Shown piece after piece: positions 61,355-64,000 of a DNA stretch of 64,000 bases (its first letter is position 1; each line of letters starts with the position of its first letter). The notes below the pieces were generated by a model. That model searched no databases. It worked only from the letters and a program-made list of their open reading frames with translations, and was not told where the DNA came from. The stretch comes from Phreatobacter stygius. GTDB taxonomy: Bacteria; Pseudomonadota; Alphaproteobacteria; Rhizobiales; Phreatobacteraceae. The stretch covers positions 3,113,001-3,177,000 of the forward strand of contig NZ_CP039690.1 of the NCBI RefSeq assembly GCF_005144885.1. Direction: 5' to 3'. The position numbers and the translations under genes are program-made.

Positions 61355-62376
61355 CGGCCGGTCCTCCACGCAATGAAGGTGCCCCAGATGCCCTTGGGCA
61401 GGAACAGCACGCAGAGGATGAACATCGAACCGACGATGATCTGCCAGTGCGAGGTCCAGAGCGAGGCGACGTCCTCGACCAGAAGGAAGACCAGCGCGCC
61501 GACGAAGGGGCCGAAGAAGCTGCCGGCGCCGCCGAGCAGGGTCATCATCACGACAAGCCCCGAGGTGTTGTAGTGCAGGGTGTCGAGCGGCACGATGGCG
61601 AGATGCAGCGCCGACAAGGTGCCGGCCAGACCGCAGATCAGGCCGGACAGCACGAAGGCGATGAGCTTGGTGCGCTCCACGTCGTAACCGCAGGCGCGGG
61701 CGCGCACCTCGTTCTCGCGGATCGCCTCGATCACCGCGCCGAAGGGCGAGTTGAGGATGCGCGAGACGAACCAGAGGGCTGCCGCCGCGAACAGCATGAT
61801 GACGTAATATTTGTTGACCGGATCGAGGAAGTCGACCGACAGCCCGGCGAGGTCGAGCCTGCCGACGGTGAAGCCGCGCAGGCCGTTCTCGCCGCCGGTC
61901 CAGGACGAGGCCTGCAGTGCGGTGTAATAAACGAGCTGCGACAGGGCGAGCGTCACCATCGAGAAATAGATGCCGCGGGTGCGGATCGACAGCGCCCCGA
62001 TGACCAGCGCCAGCAGGCCGGCGACCAGGATGCCGGTGGCGACCGCCGCGTACCAGGGCAGGCCGAAATGGGCAATCGCGATGCCGGTGACATAGGCGCC
62101 GGCGCCGAAGAAGGCGGCATGGCCGAAGGACAGAAGGCCGGTGTAGCCGAACAGCAGATTATAACCGACGGCATAGATGCCATAGATCAGCACGTTCACG
62201 GCGAGCGCCTTGGACGGCAGGATCCAGGGCAGAAGGCAGAGCGCGACGACGCAGAGCGGCACGCGCCAGCGGGTGAAGGCGGCCTTGAGCCGGCTCGCCT
62301 GGCCCGCGCCGGTGCCTGCGGCGTGGCGTATTTGGCGCAGCGGGGTCTCGACAGCCATGGCCGGTTTCTCGGTCAT
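61351..62376 (-). CDS. livM: Branched-chain amino acid/amide ABC transporter permease LivM
   Basis: A 341-residue permease with eight to ten hydrophobic segments. YAVGYNLLFGYTGLLSFGHA, GAYVTGIAIAHFGLPWYAAV, ALSIRTRGIYFSMVTLALSQ and VIEAIRENEVRARACGYDVE are LivM hallmarks. The first 30 residues are cytoplasmic. It overlaps livG and livH by 4 bp on each side. Confidence 0.94.
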   Translation of the reverse strand: MTEKPAMAVETPLRQIRHAAGTGAGQASRLKAAFTRWRVPLCVVALCLLPWILPSKALAVNVLIYGIYAVGYNLLFGYTGLLSFGHAAFFGAGAYVTGIAIAHFGLPWYAAVATGILVAGLLALVIGALSIRTRGIYFSMVTLALSQLVYYTALQASSWTGGENGLRGFTVGRLDLAGLSVDFLDPVNKYYVIMLFAAAALWFVSRILNSPFGAVIEAIRENEVRARACGYDVERTKLIAFVLSGLICGLAGTLSALHLAIVPLDTLHYNTSGLVVMMTLLGGAGSFFGPFVGALVFLLVEDVASLWTSHWQIIVGSMFILCVLFLPKGIWGTFIAWRTGR

Positions 62377-63248
62377 GCGCCACCGCCCGTCTTGCCGAAC
62401 AGGCCCTGGGGCCGGATCAGCAGAACCAGGGCCATCAGGGCGAACATCACGATGGTTGCCATTTCGGGTGCGATGAGCGCGGTCAGGCTGACCGCGATGC
62501 CGACCAGCAGGCCGGCGACAACAGCGCCGAGCAGCGAGCCGAGCCCGCCGATGACGGTGACCACGAAGGCTTCCGCCAGCACCAGCGACCCCATCTCGGG
62601 ATTGACGTTGCGCATCGGCGCCGACAGCACGCCGCCGAGCGCGGTGAGACCGACGCCGAGGCCGAAGACCAGCAGCCAGAGCCGGCCGATATCGACCCCC
62701 AGCACACGCATGATCAGGGGATCGCGCGCGCCGGCCCGGACGATCAGGCCGAAGCGGGTCTTTTCCAGGCCGAGCCAGAGTGCGAGCAGCACCACCGCGA
62801 CCACCGCCACGACGAACAGCCGGTAGATGGGGAAGAAACCGATGCCGAGATCGACCACGCCCTGCAGCGCCTGGGGCGTCGAGAACGGGATGCCGTCGGA
62901 ACCGAAGATGATCCTAACCGCTTCGACCAGGACATAACCGAGCCCGAAGGTGAGCAGCAGCGGATCGTCGGGCGAGCGCTTGTAGAGCGGCCGGATCAGC
63001 ACGCGCTCGATGATCACCCCGAACAGCCCGATGGCGATGGGCGCGACGATCAGCGCCCACCAGAAGCTGCCGGTGAGCGACGCCACCCACAGGCCGGCAT
63101 AGGCACCGACCATGAACAGCGCGCCATGGGCGAAGTTCACGATGCCGAGCATGCCGAAGACGATCGTCAGCCCGAGCGCGACCATGATCAGGATCGCGCC
63201 GAGGGCGACGCCGGCGACGAGCTGCATGGCGATGAGTTCGACGTCCAT
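62373..63248 (-). CDS. livH: Branched-chain amino acid/amide ABC transporter permease LivH
   Basis: A 291-residue permease with LALGLTIVFGMLGIVNFAHG-like sequence (here VALGLTIVFGMLGIVNFAHG), LLTFGLGYVLVEAVRIIFGS, RAGARDPLIMRVLGVDIGRL and EAFVVTVIGGLGSLLGAVVA. AGGAGCCGGG lies before the ATG. It forms the channel with LivM. The binding-protein gene is 26 bp upstream. Confidence 0.94.
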   Translation of the reverse strand: MDVELIAMQLVAGVALGAILIMVALGLTIVFGMLGIVNFAHGALFMVGAYAGLWVASLTGSFWWALIVAPIAIGLFGVIIERVLIRPLYKRSPDDPLLLTFGLGYVLVEAVRIIFGSDGIPFSTPQALQGVVDLGIGFFPIYRLFVVAVVAVVLLALWLGLEKTRFGLIVRAGARDPLIMRVLGVDIGRLWLLVFGLGVGLTALGGVLSAPMRNVNPEMGSLVLAEAFVVTVIGGLGSLLGAVVAGLLVGIAVSLTALIAPEMATIVMFALMALVLLIRPQGLFGKTGGGA

Positions 63249-63274
63249 CCCGGCTCCTCTGGGTCTTCAGGCGG

Positions 63275-64000
63275 TCAGGCCGGGAAGCCGAGTTCGGCGC
63301 AGCTGCGCAGCGCTGCCTCCGAACCGGCTTCTTCGACCAGCACGTTGAACAGGTCCATGTCGCTCTTCATGTCGGTCTTCTTCTTCGACTCGAGCACCAG
63401 CACCGACTGCACCGACTGGTGGTCGCAGGCGCGATAGCTCTGCGGCCCCTTGGCGATGTCGTATTTCAGGCCTTCGAGCGCCTTCGCCACCTTGTCGGTC
63501 TCTGTGCCGCCGGCCGCCTGCATGGCGAGCAGCAGCGAATAGACGCCGGTGAAGCCATAGGCGCCGTAATCGGTCGGCACGGCTCCGCCATTGGCGGCAC
63601 GGAAGGCATCGTTGAAGCTCTTCGCCGAGGCGATCGTCCGCTCCAGGCCCCAGTAATAGTTGGCGCCGCCGACGACGCCCTCGAAGGCATCGGGGCCGAT
63701 GGCCAGGCGCTGGTTGTGCAGGAGCACCGGCACGACGATCTTCATCTGCTGCTTCATGCCGAAATCGACCGCCTGCTTGATCGCATTGGCCTGGTCGCGG
63801 CCGAAATTGCAGATGCACAGGATATCCGGCCGCATCGAGCGCAGGCGCGGCATGAAGGTCGAATAGTCGGCGGCACCGAACGGATGCAGGATCTCGCCGA
63901 CGCTCTGCGCGCCGATGGCGGCCTGCGCCCGCTTGAAGCCGCGCAGCATCTCGTGGCCATAGGCGTAGTCGGCGACCAGATAGGCCACCTTGGAGCCGGG
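63275..64000 (-). CDS. ABC transporter substrate-binding protein (Leu/amide type), 5' end cut by window
   Basis: The frame is open to the window's right edge, so the N-terminus and signal peptide are missing. The visible 241 residues are the C-terminal two thirds of a Peripla_BP_6 protein: KVAYLVADYAYGHEMLRGFK, DYSTFMPRLRSMRPDILCIC, NFGRDQANAIKQAVDFGMK and YGAYGFTGVYSLLLAMQAAG. A Cys-containing tail (LRSCAELGFPA) ends it. The subgroup often binds short amides, urea or aromatic acids rather than leucine. It leads the livHMGF operon. Confidence 0.92.
   Translation of the reverse strand, partial: PGSKVAYLVADYAYGHEMLRGFKRAQAAIGAQSVGEILHPFGAADYSTFMPRLRSMRPDILCICNFGRDQANAIKQAVDFGMKQQMKIVVPVLLHNQRLAIGPDAFEGVVGGANYYWGLERTIASAKSFNDAFRAANGGAVPTDYGAYGFTGVYSLLLAMQAAGGTETDKVAKALEGLKYDIAKGPQSYRACDHQSVQSVLVLESKKKTDMKSDMDLFNVLVEEAGSEAALRSCAELGFPA

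Overview
The window is high-GC, densely coded DNA from an alphaproteobacterium. The best guess is order Hyphomicrobiales (rhizobia and relatives). This rests on an fxsA-secB pair, rsfS-rlmH, an Hsp20 followed by a DUF1150 protein, a DUF2336 protein, a ugpBAEC operon and a dispersed palindrome of the type common in that order. I cannot name the genus. No integrase, transposase, prophage gene or CRISPR array is visible. Most of the window is chromosomal housekeeping blocks alternating with catabolic and transport clusters.

Layout. 1-20.5 kb: a catabolic and uptake region. A cut gamma-glutamyltransferase is followed by a LysR regulator divergent from a Dabb protein, maleylacetate reductase, an amidohydrolase, a beta-hydroxyacid dehydrogenase and a hydroxyquinol-type intradiol dioxygenase. 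Then come a ribose-type ABC transporter (ATPase, two permeases, binding protein), a YciI protein and a Gfo/Idh/MocA oxidoreductase. On the other strand are a dimethylformamidase-like large subunit, an orphan family 5 binding protein and a class III aminotransferase, which is divergent from a FadR-type GntR regulator. A ketopantoate reductase-like gene closes the region. Maleylacetate reductase with the intradiol dioxygenase implies ring cleavage through hydroxyquinol and maleylacetate to 3-oxoadipate. 20.6-28.4 kb: an exported glycine-rich repeat protein, tRNA-Gly(CCC), a 55-codon gene with its own terminator, hrpB, HMG-CoA lyase, a threonine dehydratase-like enzyme, and a LysR/EamA-exporter pair. 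28.4-34.5 kb: an orphan binding protein, then the core genes fxsA, secB, a methyltransferase, rsfS, rlmH and an MFS transporter. 34.5-38.9 kb: ugpBAEC behind a Pho box. 38.9-41.3 kb: a small heat-shock protein, DUF1150 and DUF2336 proteins, and tRNA-Ala(GGC).

41.4-54.5 kb is the most interesting block. Two tandem IclR regulators precede a TRAP transporter plus amidase operon, a shikimate dehydrogenase-like gene, an FAD oxidoreductase / alpha-beta hydrolase / Bug-protein operon, and a convergent NIPSNAP / alpha-beta hydrolase / TIM-barrel operon. Three promoters here carry the same 17-bp palindrome plus a CGCACAA half-site at a constant 19-bp phase. The block therefore looks like one IclR-type regulon for an unidentified amide- or ester-containing carboxylic substrate.

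54.7-64 kb: another orphan family 5 binding protein, a GNAT acetyltransferase, and a MocR-type regulator divergent from a two-domain cupin whose halves are 92% identical. Last is a branched-chain amino acid/amide type ABC transporter (livFGMH plus a cut binding protein).

A recurring oddity is short tandem duplications (11-30 bp) at gene edges, several spanning a stop or start codon, alongside the 402-bp duplication that made the double cupin.
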